Positions 1 to 9,996 of a stretch of DNA of 21,418 bases are shown in pieces. Every line of letters starts with the position of its first letter. The first letter of the stretch is position 1. This stretch comes from Poteriospumella lacustris (Eukaryota; Sar; Chrysophyceae; Chromulinales; Dinobryaceae), in contig SMOI01000343.1 in the NCBI GenBank assembly GCA_008000375.1, positions 12,155-33,572 of the forward strand, written 5' to 3'. The notes beneath the pieces are model-generated. The model saw nothing but the letters and a program-made list of their open reading frames with translations. It searched no databases and was not told the DNA's origin. Made by a program: the position numbers and the translations under genes.

Positions 1-3000
1 AACAATGGCAGCGCGTCGCCCTCGTTCTTGACCCACAACTGCACTCTCGGACGGGTGGAAACCGTGTCCGTCTTCTGCGTCGACACCGACTTGCGGATGA
101 ATTTGACGTGTACGGGCCGCACCGCGGCGCGGGTGCATCGGCAATGCCCCGTCGCCCGGGCCGTGTGCAGCGTCGTGGATCTCACGAGCAACCGCATCGT
201 GAGCAACGACTTCTGCCGGACGATCGACCTGGGCACCTCCGTCGTCTGCCAGTGCGGCGGGACCAACGGCAACGGCGGCGGCGGCAGCGGCAACAATGGC
301 AACAATGGCAACGTCAGTGCGATCGTGTCGTCGGGGCGTGTGTCGGTGGGTGTCTTCCAAGCCTACGGCGCGGGCTCGTTCACCGCGTCGGTGGCCTTGG
401 CGAACACGTTGTCGGCGTCGGACGTGGCGGCCAAGTCGGTGATGATGCTGTCGGTGTTCGGCTGCGTCTGGGGCGTGGGCTTGACGCTCTTGTTCCTCGC
501 GACACAGCAGATGTCGTGGTTCGCCAAGGACACGGCTCCTCTGGCGCCGCCTGCGCCATCCTCCGTCGCCAAAGTGGCACCGAACGTCGTCCAGCCAACG
601 ACGGTTGCACCGCCGGCGGCGGCGGCGTCGTCCGCCGCTGCTGCGAGAGAAGCCGACGTACGTCAGCGGCTGCTGCGGTCCGTGCTGCCGTCGTACTTCC
701 GATTCCCCGCTGCCGCACTGACGACGACAACGACAACGACTGCGCCCACGGCGTTGGCTGTTTCGACGGCGGTGGCGGCGCTCTGGACGCCCACGCGGTG
801 GTGGTGGGTGTGGTCGTCGTGTCACCCGTACGCGCGTATCATTCGCATGCTGCTGCTCGGGCATCGTCCGCGTCGACGCAAGCGACCGCCACCAACGACC
901 GCCACTACTGTCAGTGATGACAGCGGCCACAACGACGACGGCGACGGCGACGGCGACGGCGATGAAGCCACGACGATGGAGGTCCATGGCCATGACGACA
1001 GCGGTGCACACGAAGTGGCGTTGGATGTGCTGCACGCGTTGACCGCCGTCACCTTGGCGTGTTTCCTGCTGGCGATGCTGTACGACTACCAATACCCCGA
1101 AGACGACGGGCTCTGTGCCGCCCAGACCACGCAGGCCTCGTGTACGAGCCGCAAAATGCTTTTGGACCCGTTTCAAAGCCAATGTCTCTGGCAACCGGTG
1201 CCCATCCTCACACCGAGCGACGACGACGTGCCCCGGATCGATCAGATTGTGCACGGCGTCATCGTCGACACGATGCGCATTCACAGCACTGCCACCGACA
1301 GCAGCGACAGTGACGAGCCCACCGATTGTCGGTTCAACGGGTCGAACAACTCGACGACGGCGTTTATGCTGTCGTATCTCATCACGTCGCTGTTCGCCAG
1401 TGTGTTGAACGTCTGTTTGGATCGGTTCATGGCCATTCTCAGTGCGCGTCAAGCGCCCGTGAGTGTCCTCTCGGTGGACGACCGAAATGAACCGACCACC
1501 ACCGCCACCGTCACCGTCACTGACGGTACAGCCGGTGGGTCTGGAAGCGAAACGGCCGACGGGCCAGTGACCGCGCAGCAACGACGTCGCCAGCAACGGC
1601 AACAGCGACGTCGACGTCAACGCCTGGCGCTGTTGAAGGAAGAGACGGCGATTCGCACGTACGCCCCGGACGCTGTGATGCGCTGTCGTCAACAGTTACG
1701 AAACGCCTTCTCACGGTCCACCACCTCGAACGACATCGGTGGCGGTCGGAGTCGACCACAACATCGTCGACGCAACGCCGTGCGCGCCGCCGAAGAAACC
1801 CCCACGCGACGTGGAACTGCGCGGCGTTCTTCAACGGAGCCCAAGGCCTCCGCCCCGGACACGTTGACCATTGTCATCGACGAGACCGCCGCGATGGACC
1901 ATGGTCCATCGACGATAACCACCACCAAGGACACGACGGCGGCGGCTACCGTCGTCTCACCGGTGGAAGCGATCGCCGTGCGACATCTCTTGCGTACGGC
2001 GTCCTCTGTCGATTATGCGGTGGTGCTACTGCGGTTGGCGTTGGCCGATGTGATCGGTGGCCGTCACCCTTCGCCGACGCTGGCAGGCAGCAGCTCCACC
2101 GCCAGCAGCAGCAGTCGTCGGGTCTATTTGATGACGCTGTACCGCGCCTTTCCCAGTGTCGTGTCGTTGCAGTATCTTTGGTATTGGCAGGTGCTCGTCG
2201 TGGGGCTGTTGGTCATGGGCAACGCCGGTGCCTTGTACTTCTTGGTGAGCAAGGCGGCGGTGCGTGGCTACGCGTGGCAGATTTCGTTCTTGAAGATCGC
2301 CGTGCTCGAATGGGTCAGCGAGGTGGTCTTGCTGCAGAGTTTGGAGATCGCGCTCTTTGACTACGCGTTGTGTGCCCTGGTGCAGCGGGAGGTGGAGCAG
2401 GCCATCGCGACGTTGTTGCGCACCACGACCCTGTCGACTGGGACGAGCAAAGACGCCGCCGCCGCCGTGGGGTCGCATCGATCGCCACCGCCGACGCGAT
2501 GGATTTCGTTGGCACTGGTCCATCACTGGCCTCGTTTACTGGAGAGTCGTTGGATCGAGGCCTCGGCCCGGGGATGGGCATCGGAGAGTCATTCGACGAT
2601 GGTGATACCAGCCACCGCGGCCACCGCCGCGAAGGTCGCGTGGTTGTCGTCGGCGTGGTGGAAGACGTGGCTCGCACGAGGGTCGTTCGAGGTGTGGGAG
2701 GCGACGGTGGCCTTTGGAGCGCCGTTGGTCTTCGCCTGGGTCCTCTACGTGTATTACACGTACATCGCGGGTGGGCTGGGCGCCCTGTCACCTTCAGAAC
2801 GCTCCGTCGTCATCGCGGTGGTTGTTGTTGTTGTTGTCGTTGTGGCCGTGGCGTGGTGGATGTGGCGACATCGACGCCGCACTGTCCACGTCGCGATGTA
2901 TACGTTGCCAATGGTGGTGGCGACGGTGGACACAACCGCTAACGCCCCGACCATCAACCATCGTATGGCACCCTCGCCATCGGTGGAGGGAGGCGACGAT

Positions 3001-3348
3001 GCTTCGCTCCAGTGGTCGATGTCGTCCTCGATGGACGACGACGATGGTGATGATGGCAGTGGCAGCAGTTGGGATGGCAGTTGGCGTGACGCCCACAGCG
3101 ACTCGCAGCACAGCATCCCCAGTCATTGGCGATGGAGTGACGAGAGCCTGTCCCGTGCAGCGTCTGTCATCAATGTGGCCGCCAGTGGGGGTCACACCGA
3201 TGAGCACAAGTTGAGCGAGGTCGTTGACCACGCGGTCGGCGATGACCGCGACGATGTCGATGGCCACGACGAGTTCGATGGCAACGCGTTGGACGGTAGT
3301 GGTGACTCCTGGTCCATCAATAGCGACGGTCAGGCAGAACAAGTTTGA
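1..3348 (+). CDS. Large multi-pass membrane protein, 3' part (5' end outside window)
   Basis: The reading frame is open from the first base and ends at TGA 3346-3348, so at least 1115 codons are present and the true start lies upstream. The TTG at 28 is not a credible start. Nt 40-258 encode eight cysteines ending in a C-x-C (VVCQC), followed by a Gly/Asn linker; this recalls the Cys-rich GPS/GAIN region before the first helix of adhesion-GPCR or polycystin-like proteins, but no HLT-type cleavage site is seen. Hydrophobic helices lie near nt 439-501, 1030-1089, 1360-1419, 2167-2250, 2281-2370, 2707-2772 and 2803-2865. A probably extracellular loop at 1111-1190 has three Cys and a C-L-W. The loop at about 1570-1710 is strongly Arg/Gln-rich. 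The tail after 2980 is rich in Asp and Ser and probably cytosolic. The frame is much more GC-rich than the rest of the window. I do not recognise the exact family; a receptor or channel-like surface protein is inference. Confidence 0.85.
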   Translation, partial: NNGSASPSFLTHNCTLGRVETVSVFCVDTDLRMNLTCTGRTAARVHRQCPVARAVCSVVDLTSNRIVSNDFCRTIDLGTSVVCQCGGTNGNGGGGSGNNGNNGNVSAIVSSGRVSVGVFQAYGAGSFTASVALANTLSASDVAAKSVMMLSVFGCVWGVGLTLLFLATQQMSWFAKDTAPLAPPAPSSVAKVAPNVVQPTTVAPPAAAASSAAAAREADVRQRLLRSVLPSYFRFPAAALTTTTTTTAPTALAVSTAVAALWTPTRWWWVWSSCHPYARIIRMLLLGHRPRRRKRPPPTTATTVSDDSGHNDDGDGDGDGDEATTMEVHGHDDSGAHEVALDVLHALTAVTLACFLLAMLYDYQYPEDDGLCAAQTTQASCTSRKMLLDPFQSQCLWQPVPILTPSDDDVPRIDQIVHGVIVDTMRIHSTATDSSDSDEPTDCRFNGSNNSTTAFMLSYLITSLFASVLNVCLDRFMAILSARQAPVSVLSVDDRNEPTTTATVTVTDGTAGGSGSETADGPVTAQQRRRQQRQQRRRRQRLALLKEETAIRTYAPDAVMRCRQQLRNAFSRSTTSNDIGGGRSRPQHRRRNAVRAAEETPTRRGTARRSSTEPKASAPDTLTIVIDETAAMDHGPSTITTTKDTTAAATVVSPVEAIAVRHLLRTASSVDYAVVLLRLALADVIGGRHPSPTLAGSSSTASSSSRRVYLMTLYRAFPSVVSLQYLWYWQVLVVGLLVMGNAGALYFLVSKAAVRGYAWQISFLKIAVLEWVSEVVLLQSLEIALFDYALCALVQREVEQAIATLLRTTTLSTGTSKDAAAAVGSHRSPPPTRWISLALVHHWPRLLESRWIEASARGWASESHSTMVIPATAATAAKVAWLSSAWWKTWLARGSFEVWEATVAFGAPLVFAWVLYVYYTYIAGGLGALSPSERSVVIAVVVVVVVVVAVAWWMWRHRRRTVHVAMYTLPMVVATVDTTANAPTINHRMAPSPSVEGGDDASLQWSMSSSMDDDDGDDGSGSSWDGSWRDAHSDSQHSIPSHWRWSDESLSRAASVINVAASGGHTDEHKLSEVVDHAVGDDRDDVDGHDEFDGNALDGSGDSWSINSDGQAEQV
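940..963 (+). repeat. In-frame GACGGC hexamer repeat
   Basis: A short perfect hexanucleotide repeat codes for alternating Asp-Gly inside an acidic stretch of the large membrane protein, just before its second helix. It is likely to vary in length between alleles. Confidence 0.8.
2821..2844 (+). repeat. In-frame GTT repeat encoding poly-Val in the last membrane helix
   Basis: Eight consecutive valine codons, mostly GTT, make up the core of the last predicted membrane helix. Gain or loss of units would change the helix length without breaking the frame. Confidence 0.8.
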
Positions 3349-4370
3349 CACGTGGTTAGGTGACGCGAGAAATGAGCCATTGTCCCTGCACTTCTCGATG
3401 TCTGGGGATGCTCGTTGTTGCGGGGGTGTACGTTCTATCGTTGTTGTGTTCTTTTTTTCTCCACTGTTTTTTTGTTTCTTTGGGATCTCCCATCGTGTAC
3501 ATTCCTATGTTCGTTTACCCCGCTTATTGGTCTCCGTCCATCATTGGCTTTTGGGGTATGTTTTCTTCGTTTGTGATCGGATTTGTTGGTTTTACAGTAA
3601 TGTTGCGGTCCGCTGCGTACATCGTAGCATCGTTGGTGTCGGTGTGCATTTAGGTCTTTGATAGTTTGCTCCTGGGTGGAAAGTGATGTGTGTTCCACTC
3701 GGAGTTGTGATGTGCGGATGTGACCGTGTGTCTGGTGTCGCTCTTCGCCTAGATTTTGTGTGTGCGTCGCGTCACTGCCCCTGTGGTGTTGCTGGTGATT
3801 GATTTCTCTTTTTCTCGTTTGGTTTGGTTCGTTTCGCTGCTGTCTCTTCCATCGATGGGCCAGTACTACCCTTTCGGTGCATTTCCTTTACTCTGCAAGA
3901 GTGTGGACGTAGTGTGATGTCTTCTGTCCCTGCGCACTTGAGTATTAACATGTTCTTGTGCTGCTTCTTGCTACCGAACCTATCGTCTATCGTTGTTGCG
4001 AAACAGCGGTCGATACACTGGTTCGAAAAGCTGTTCCCTTCATGTCCTGAGTGTTTTTGCGTCGCTATATAAACTTCTGTAACGAGATTAGCTACCTACT
4101 AAACAGTACCTACTAAACAAGTGCGGCGTCGTTTGGTGGGCGTACAGCAATAGGTGGGGTTGGATCACCGAGAGAGCGAAGCGTATTTCACCGCTGAACA
4201 ATTGGGAAACGGCGAAAGTGATGCCAGGCTTCCACAAGGTTAGATAGTTCTCTTGAATCGCAGTTCTCCTGAATCGCCACACGTTGCGGAATATCATTCG
4301 ATTTGAAATCGCATACTCAATATTTTGACTCTGTTTTGGAGGTAAGGGTCGGAAATTGTGTCTCACTTAA
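3349..4370. other. T-rich spacer downstream of the large gene
   Basis: No supported gene. The + strand is rich in T and TG runs. The open frames at 3224-3661 and 3360-3653 give only hydrophobic, low-complexity peptides that follow from the T-richness. A TATATAA-like box lies near 4065-4072, but no coding sequence follows it closely. The first part is probably the 3' UTR of the gene ending at 3348. Confidence 0.5.
4093..4119 (+). repeat. 13-bp direct repeat TACCTACTAAACA, two copies
   Basis: Two perfect copies start at 4093 and 4107 (period 14). Each holds TACTAAA, which resembles an intron branch site followed by AG, but no exon is evident on either side. Confidence 0.6.
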
Positions 4371-4377
4371 ATGATAA

Positions 4378-5374
4378 TTACCGCACAAACCGTGGATCCT
4401 TGGCTGCAGGTATACGTGTGCGAAAAAAGGACATGGGCATATTTCTTTTGCATATGCAGAAGTTGGCGACGTCTGGCAGCCTTTTGATTTTGTTGCTTGA
4501 CCATTTGACGTTTGGGATGTTGTGCACTTGATCTTGATGGGCTGGGCTTAGGAAGAACATGTCGCCGCGTGCTTGTCCATGACTGAAAAATAGTCTGAAC
4601 AGCGCCAAAACCGACACCCTTTGGTGTGGCACTTCGTCCAACGCTTCTCGTTTGCCTTTTTCAATGCTGCTGTGGATATATCAAGGCGTCTGCGAAACTT
4701 CAGCGGCTTGGCGGAGTCCTCTGCCTCGTTCCAACGTTTTGCTTGCCTTCTCAGCGGCTACGGCCTCCACGGCTTCGCGTCGGCGCCGCATTTCCGCTTG
4801 CCAGCACTCATGATTGTCCATCACGAAGCGCTGTCGGTTGGTGGCCAAGTCACTCAGGGGTTTCTTCCCTGCACGTTGATTATCGAGCGTGTCAATGTTT
4901 TTTTCGCCCCCGAAGATCTCATCGAACACGTGCTCGTGAATGCTACCATGTTGCCACCAATACGGCCACAGAACCGAGTCGATGACGCCCAACACCTTGT
5001 TCGACTGCTGGGGTGAGATACTTGTTTCGCCCTCGAAGCCACCCTTTCTCAATGCGGACTGGACATTCATGGGCTTAAATGCCTGCCTTGTTCAGGAACA
5101 CTTCAATTGCGCAGATGCAGTTCCAACATGTGCGGAAGGATGATGATTTTTCAAGAAGCCTTTCAGGGTGCTGTACAGGGAGGGTCCAACCTTTCTTGGC
5201 AGCAAAGGTCCAAGCTTGAAAACAGATCATGCAAGATACTATGCGCATAGCCTTGGTCATTCGTTGTTTCACTGATGGAACAGCCTGCGGGCCACTTAGC
5301 CATGAACATGTGTCTTCCGTAGTCTTTGTATCAATCGCCCATTTGCCCAATGCACCGTCCCGAAGTAACGTCAT
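4378..5374 (-). pseudogene. Possible decayed coding region, minus strand, family unknown
   Basis: Several minus-strand frames follow one another, each interrupted by stops (about 5075-5374, 4681-5070, 4378-4641). The middle one has an Arg/Glu/Ala-rich helical end (around 4700-4800) and an upstream part with acidic, aromatic residues that looks more protein-like than random. No motif or family is recognised. A multi-exon gene or an old pseudogene would both look like this; random frames in decayed transposon DNA are a real alternative. Confidence 0.25.
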
Positions 5375-5522
5375 CCATTTGTATTTTTGGCGAATTTCAT
5401 CCGTTTTAACATTACAACATAATTCGTTTACAAGCTACGAGAAAGCACTGCAAGTGTGCAGCTGCTTACTTTCTTCAGTCCTCGTCGTTTCTGACGGGAC
5501 CGAAACTTGAGCATCATCGTCG

Positions 5523-6113
5523 TTAGACACCAACTTTGTAAGGAGTTGAACCTTCCCGTTCAATGCCAGCATCTTGTTCCCTGAAGATCGCTGGATGGGT
5601 GATGATCTCAGATATATACTCAAAGACGGTTGGGTCAGTGACGCTCGGGTGGCACGTCACAACGTAGAAGTTGTCCTTTTCATTCACCTTTCAGATTCGC
5701 GGCTTATGAACCGACGAATCGGTGCTCTTAAAGCAATCAGGAAAGTTTGAATCCACAATTCGCAGATTATAAGATGAGAGCCGGTCAATATGTGCAGCTT
5801 GGCTCCGATATGTGCCGCGCGCTGCTGGTCGCTGTTCTCGCCGAAGAAAAGCGCCCACCTTCTTGGTGGATACCAGCTTTGGGACCTTGGTTGTTTGTTG
5901 CCATCCAAAGAGAAAGACTCCAATCTCGTCTTCACTAAAAATAGTTTCAGTGGTGCAGGCTTCGGTTATGGCGGCCAAGCCGGCAGCCTTTGAAGTTGCA
6001 TTGCCTACATTTAGAAAGGGCTCCATGCGACTTTCTGGCTTTGTTTTACCAGTCTTTGATACCATGTCGCTTTCCTTTGTTAAAGAACAAATGGACGAAC
6101 TTACAGAACCCAC
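5523..6113 (-). pseudogene. Decayed hypothetical gene, minus strand, with an internal TGA
   Basis: A frame of 140 codons (5691-6113) ends in TGA at 5691-5693. The same frame then stays open to TAA at 5523-5525 and gives another protein-like stretch beginning KVNEKDNFYVVTCHP. A single stop between two plausible segments suggests a pseudogene or an unannotated intron. Its first 50 bases overlap, in antisense, the helical ORF that starts at 6064, so the real 5' boundary may lie below 6064. No family is recognised. Confidence 0.35.
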
Positions 6114-6426
6114 TTTTCCACAGTTGTTGTTGAACTTAATCCTCGATCAAAATACCAAAATCGATAGATTGATCGAACGACAGGACTGCAAGCTCGAATA
6201 GCAAAGCAAGTCAATCAACGAACAATTTGATGCAATCAAAGAGCAACTTGCGATTCTCAACATGAGCATTTCCAAATCCAGAGCTGAGACTGCCGTCTCA
6301 ACAATTGCGGAGGCATCCGCATTTGAGCAGCAGCAGCATCCAACGATCATCTCCACCATTAAATATCGGGACGATTGTGAATCCATGCAGGTCACGGATA
6401 TGACCGATAACGAGAAACCCATTTAG
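6064..6426 (+). pseudogene. Short helical or coiled-coil protein interrupted by one TAG
   Basis: From ATG 6064 the frame reads 45 codons (start MSLSFVKEQMDELTE), meets TAG at 6199-6201, and stays open in the same frame for 74 further codons to TAG 6424-6426. Both halves are charged and helix-forming: before the stop there is NTKIDRLIERQD, after it SINEQFDAIKEQLAI, so hydrophobic spacing continues across the stop. The base context (GAA TAG CAA) fits a single C-to-T change of a CAG codon. Stop readthrough or a variant code are alternatives, but other frames here end normally with TAG. No family is recognised; the size and helical character would fit a mobile-element accessory or Gag-like protein. 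Confidence 0.45.
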
Positions 6427-7080
6427 TAAATGTAGTTGACATTGATGTGATACTTATGAGTTATTTCCGCGAGCAAATTCGTTCAATTTTCCGAGCAGAT
6501 TTCGCGAGCAGATTTTCCAGCTGTTCAATCTCCGCGAAATACACGTCGTGCCGCAGCGGCCTCAACGATAGGAGCAATCCAACTTGGGCTGGCAACCCCA
6601 TTTGGTCCGAAATTGGATATTTATTGGGGGCAGTTCCTCCACTCGAGAAACGAAAAGGAAACAGCCCTTTTCTTTCTTTTAGCCAATAAAGGGAAGGCGA
6701 AAGAATTATCAGCAACGGACTGCTTCCTTGACCCCCATAATACAAAGAAAGCAGCTCCCATGAAAACATCATGATGGCGGGTGCAGGAGAGATACTTGTT
6801 CCGGTAATGAATGAATAAGACTGCGATCAACTTCGCGATGGGAGAACGAACGCTTAATTAGCGTCAGTGAGAGTATTACCACATTGGGGATTGACAAACT
6901 AGCTGATACTAAAACCCTGAGGTTCCTTCTACTACAAAATTGAAGTACCATTGAGACTGCAGACAAATTCCAAGAATGAAACACAAGAAAAGAAACCAAA
7001 AGCAATTTGAGCGGAGCGATGAACCAATACTTTCTGATGGTGTCGGGACAGATATTTGCAAAAGTTTCCAGATCGACGTG
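6427..7080. other. Non-coding or unassigned spacer
   Basis: No convincing gene. The open frames near 6447-6689 (+) and 6461-6772 (-) overlap each other and have no recognisable motif. A short direct repeat built on GCGAGCAGATTT-like bases occurs near 6465-6520. Confidence 0.4.
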
Positions 7081-7327
7081 CTAGTTGAACCCACGCTCCG
7101 CCAAGATTTGCTTTTGGTACAATTCGCGGGCCTGCGCCACCGATTTGGCATCCAATGACAGTGTACCGTTTTGAACTTGGTCAAAAACGAGCTTCTGTCC
7201 TTCAAGACTGCACCGAGGCCTTCTGTCTCGCTGTCCAACATTGTCGCCATTGAGAAGCTCCACAAATGCATGTTCAATGGCATTAGCAGCTCTGCTCAAG
7301 GCATACCTGGTCAATGTGCCATATGCA
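7081..7327 (-). pseudogene. Remnant of a small helical coding segment, minus strand
   Basis: The minus-strand frame that ends at TAG 7081-7083 gives a well-composed peptide with amphipathic helices (segments ALSRAANAIEHAFVELL and LDAKSVAQARELYQKQI). After the TAG the same frame continues plausibly for about 20 codons (HVDLETFANICPDTIRKY). The upstream end runs into a stop. The pattern suggests an eroded protein, perhaps the DNA-binding end of a transposase, but no family match is claimed. Confidence 0.3.
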
Positions 7328-7894
7328 ACTCAAGCCATGTGCCATTTGCCGCTTCTTTGCGGTTTAAATGCCGTCGACCATCCATGAGCTTCACTGCATG
7401 CAAGCAGCGACCTCTAACGTCGCACATTGCCTGTCCTCCTCCGGACATTGTTAACAATCAGGAGATTCCGATGGGACAAATGTTAGCTTGTGATATATTT
7501 GGATATCTTGTCGACCACTTGGTGACAGGATATTGTAGCAATTCTGTTCCTCCACCGTTGCGGCAGGAAGGCACCTCCGTCGCCGCTCCGTTTCCGAATT
7601 CTTGAGCGTTTTGAAGTTTTTGAGCCGTGAGATCTCAGGGAGCGTGGTCGAACTTGTCGCCAGTTTCCGAAACTTGGCCTGCGAGTAGTTATTGTTTGCG
7701 GAAATGAAAACAACTAGGGTGTTTGCCGAAACGTTTTGGCCGAAGCCGAAATCCGCCGTTGTGTTTGCGGAAGCTTGTCATCGTTCCCGGCTGGTCTATT
7801 CACTGACTTCCGATCAACAGCCAATCAAAAATCACTTACTATCGTAATTCAGGACGCAGATCATGCTGGATAATATATTACAATCATCTCAATC

Positions 7895-8335
7895 ATGGTA
7901 GGAACATTGCGCGCTATCTCTTCCGAGCTCTTGATGGCTTCGCTGGGCCGCGACATTGACACAATTCAGACCAAGGGAATAGAAGAAGCGAGAGCACGAG
8001 AATTAGAACAAGTGAAGGCATTGCCAGCCTATGATCAATTCTTTTCTCTCTATCAAGGCCCAGATTCGAAACAAATGTCTCTTCAAGAAATCAGGGAATT
8101 CGGCCAATTCCTTGGTGAAGATGATATCTTGGACGAGGATACATATCATCACTTGACCAGTGTTATTCAGTTGCCCATGCAGCATTCAGTCATTCATCGA
8201 TCGATACCTTTAGTTACTGTTCCTTACTTTATCAGAGACGAAGGAGAGGAAGCAAACAGCGTTGTCATATTCGACCTGCATGCCCTCAGCTTTAAAGTGA
8301 GGCAACTACAAGAGTGGTATTGCTGGCGGATATAG
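7895..8335 (+). CDS. Hypothetical protein, 146 aa
   Basis: ATG 7895 lies in a good context (CAATCATGG) about 20 bases after an AT-rich block (ATAATATATTA). The protein is acidic, with Glu/Arg/Gln-rich helices at residues 20-45, an acidic turn (GEDDILDEDTYHHL) near 75-90, and a more beta-like end (SIPLVTVPYF, SVVIFDLHAL). Amino-acid make-up is that of a real soluble protein. A GTGAGG at 8297 just after LHALSFK could be a splice donor, with TTGCAG near 8370 as acceptor, so the last codons are uncertain. No domain is recognised. Confidence 0.5.
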   Translation: MVGTLRAISSELLMASLGRDIDTIQTKGIEEARARELEQVKALPAYDQFFSLYQGPDSKQMSLQEIREFGQFLGEDDILDEDTYHHLTSVIQLPMQHSVIHRSIPLVTVPYFIRDEGEEANSVVIFDLHALSFKVRQLQEWYCWRI

Positions 8336-8800
8336 TATTGTCTCGGCGATCTTCCGTCGCCGACCAAGCTTGCAGAAAAAATAGAACAATAACCCCTTCA
8401 TTGCACACAGTGAACATATACACCCGAAATATGTGTACTTCTTGTAAATTAATTCTTTGTATGTCTATTGCACACCCCAAAAACAACACAGCTGCGGCCA
8501 ATGCAGCCAGTGCTCCGTCCCACAGCAGCAACACATACCAGCATAGAGCAGCAGCTACAGCGGTGGCACCGACAGCGGCAGTGTCACTTGTCGGAGCGCT
8601 GCCTCAGCGCTGTAAATGAGCAAATCGAAAGTGATACAACGAATATAAATAAGTTTGTTGATCATATTTGCTCTTTGCTATGGTCTGAGCACGCGAGCAA
8701 TCAGCGCAATAGTGACAATTGCGCACGAGATTCGCGCGCACGCAAATATACATAAGTTCATCGGTAAACGTTGAACACTCGATAAACTACAAACCCATGA
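8336..8800. other. Spacer with no supported gene
   Basis: Frames at 8314-8619 and 8468-8755 are Ala/Thr/Ser-rich and overlap in different frames; neither shows a domain. From about 8680 the sequence (TATGGTCTGAGC then CGCG-rich) resembles the start of the structured repeat at 12921. Confidence 0.4.
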
Positions 8801-8804
8801 TTTG

Positions 8805-8875
8805 AGAGGGCGGTTCGCGCGCACACTACCCGACAAGTGACATGTGGCAAAACACTATTCCTACCGACTATCTGT
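8805..8875 (+). repeat. Degenerate copy of a structured interspersed repeat
   Basis: GCGCGCACAC, then GACAAGTGACATGTG, then CCTACCGAC occur in the same order as in the fuller copy at 12921-13150 (GCGCGCACTC, GACAAGTGACAAGTGAC, CCCTACCGAGG). The 3' part is missing. Confidence 0.45.
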
Positions 8876-8954
8876 CTCGTGAGGACTGTGAACAGGTGGA
8901 GTACGTCTACTCAAGTGTAACGACCAGATATAAGCTAATAACAAGCGATATATG

Positions 8955-9127
8955 CTGCCCATGCGCACTCCTGTCCTCGCAAGAGACATGTGACATGTGA
9001 CAAGTGACATTGTACGCACACACACACATACATACATACATACACACACAGACACGGCGAAACTTGGACCCCCCACACCCGCTAAAGGCCTCTCCAATCA
9101 CAGTGGTGATTGCTTCGGAACTCTACG
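8955..9127 (+). repeat. Structured interspersed repeat, copy with CA/CATA microsatellite core
   Basis: GCGCACTC, repeated GACA(A/T)GTGACA, a microsatellite, AACTTGG then a C run, CTAAAGGCCT and GTGATTGCTTCGGAA follow the order of the 12921-13150 copy. It stops within a few bases of the Copia integrase fragment, so the two abut. It lacks the three perfect hairpins of the other copy. Confidence 0.65.
9016..9052 (+). repeat. CA and CATA microsatellite
   Basis: Alternating CA dinucleotides with a central run of CATA units. It sits where the 13035-13076 copy of the same repeat family has a GGACTGACTGAC array instead, so the core is the variable part of this family. Confidence 0.85.
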
Positions 9128-9996
9128 GTTACTGCTCGAGATGTACGCTGCGCTGAAGCCGTATACGTATACGGACCACGCACAGCACAACTCATGGGCA
9201 AAACCACGCCAGAACCGGTCATAATTTCAGACCGCGACGCCTACCCGACACTCCGACCGACGTCCGTTTATGTGGTGACATTGTTTACGTCAATGGACGG
9301 CCGTTTCTCATTTGTACGGATTTGTCTCACAACAACGAACTACCTCACCAATAAGTCTAAGACAACCTTGCTGTCTAGCATAACATCGACCTTGGCGAAA
9401 TATCACGAATTCGGTTTTCATGTCACTGAACTCCGCTGTGACGTCGAAGGCACCTTTGCGTCCATCGCCGATGACATCCGCGCAATGAGGATCTACTTCA
9501 ATGCAACGACCACGTCTGAGCACGAGCCAACGGTTGAGCGTGTCATCCAGACGCTGAAGGGCACATGTCGCTCTATTTTGCACTCCGTCCGGTATAAGCT
9601 CCCTGCGATTCTGGTGGTGTACGTGATCTACTACAGCACCACTTGCGTCAACATGTTTCCCAAAACAGGTGCAGTTGGGAACGTCTCGCTACGACAAATG
9701 GGTCTCGGTCGCAAAGTCAACTTGCTCACCGAGGGTCGTATCCCTGTCCACAACCATGACACTGACAACCGCCCGCTACCGCGTTGGAACCCACAGGAAC
9801 CCACCAAGGAGGATACCGCTTTCTCAGACTCTCCAGTTGGCAATACATAACCAGGCAAAACTGGACAGAACTTCTCGTTCCCCAAGAGGTGATTACGACC
9901 CTCAGAGGCGTCGAACGAACGACATCGCGGAGGCTCCCCAGATGGAGACCTCCGATTCACCCTTCACAGTGTCGCGTTAACAGACACCGAAATTGA
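9128..9996 (+). pseudogene. Ty1/Copia integrase region, 5'-truncated and frameshifted
   Basis: The frame 9110-9850 codes for a Copia-type integrase. A tail of the pre-integrase region and a GKTT motif (near 9205) precede a core with SEHEPTVERVIQTLKG (near 9515-9560), which matches the EH-P-x-VER...K pattern of this family. The last Copia-like residues in this frame are near 9780. The family's C-terminal block then continues in another frame (9784-9996), with GGYRF, a TRQNWTEL stretch and PQEVI. There is therefore a frameshift close to 9783. No LTR, Gag or reverse transcriptase accompanies it on this side. Function (strand transfer) is lost by truncation. Confidence 0.75.

Noticed and set aside
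108-3351. Many long open frames on both strands across the first gene
   Set aside because: High GC content lowers stop frequency. These frames are Arg/Ala/Gly- or Ser/Thr/Pro-rich shadows of the frame ending at 3348, which alone shows ordered membrane helices.
3360-3653. 97-codon hydrophobic frame that looks like a membrane protein
   Set aside because: It arises from a T-rich spacer, overlaps another frame with the same character, and has no start context or loops.
9110-9127. ATG-like start of the integrase frame as a real gene start
   Set aside because: The frame begins inside the interspersed repeat; the protein-like part starts a few codons later in the middle of a Copia polyprotein.
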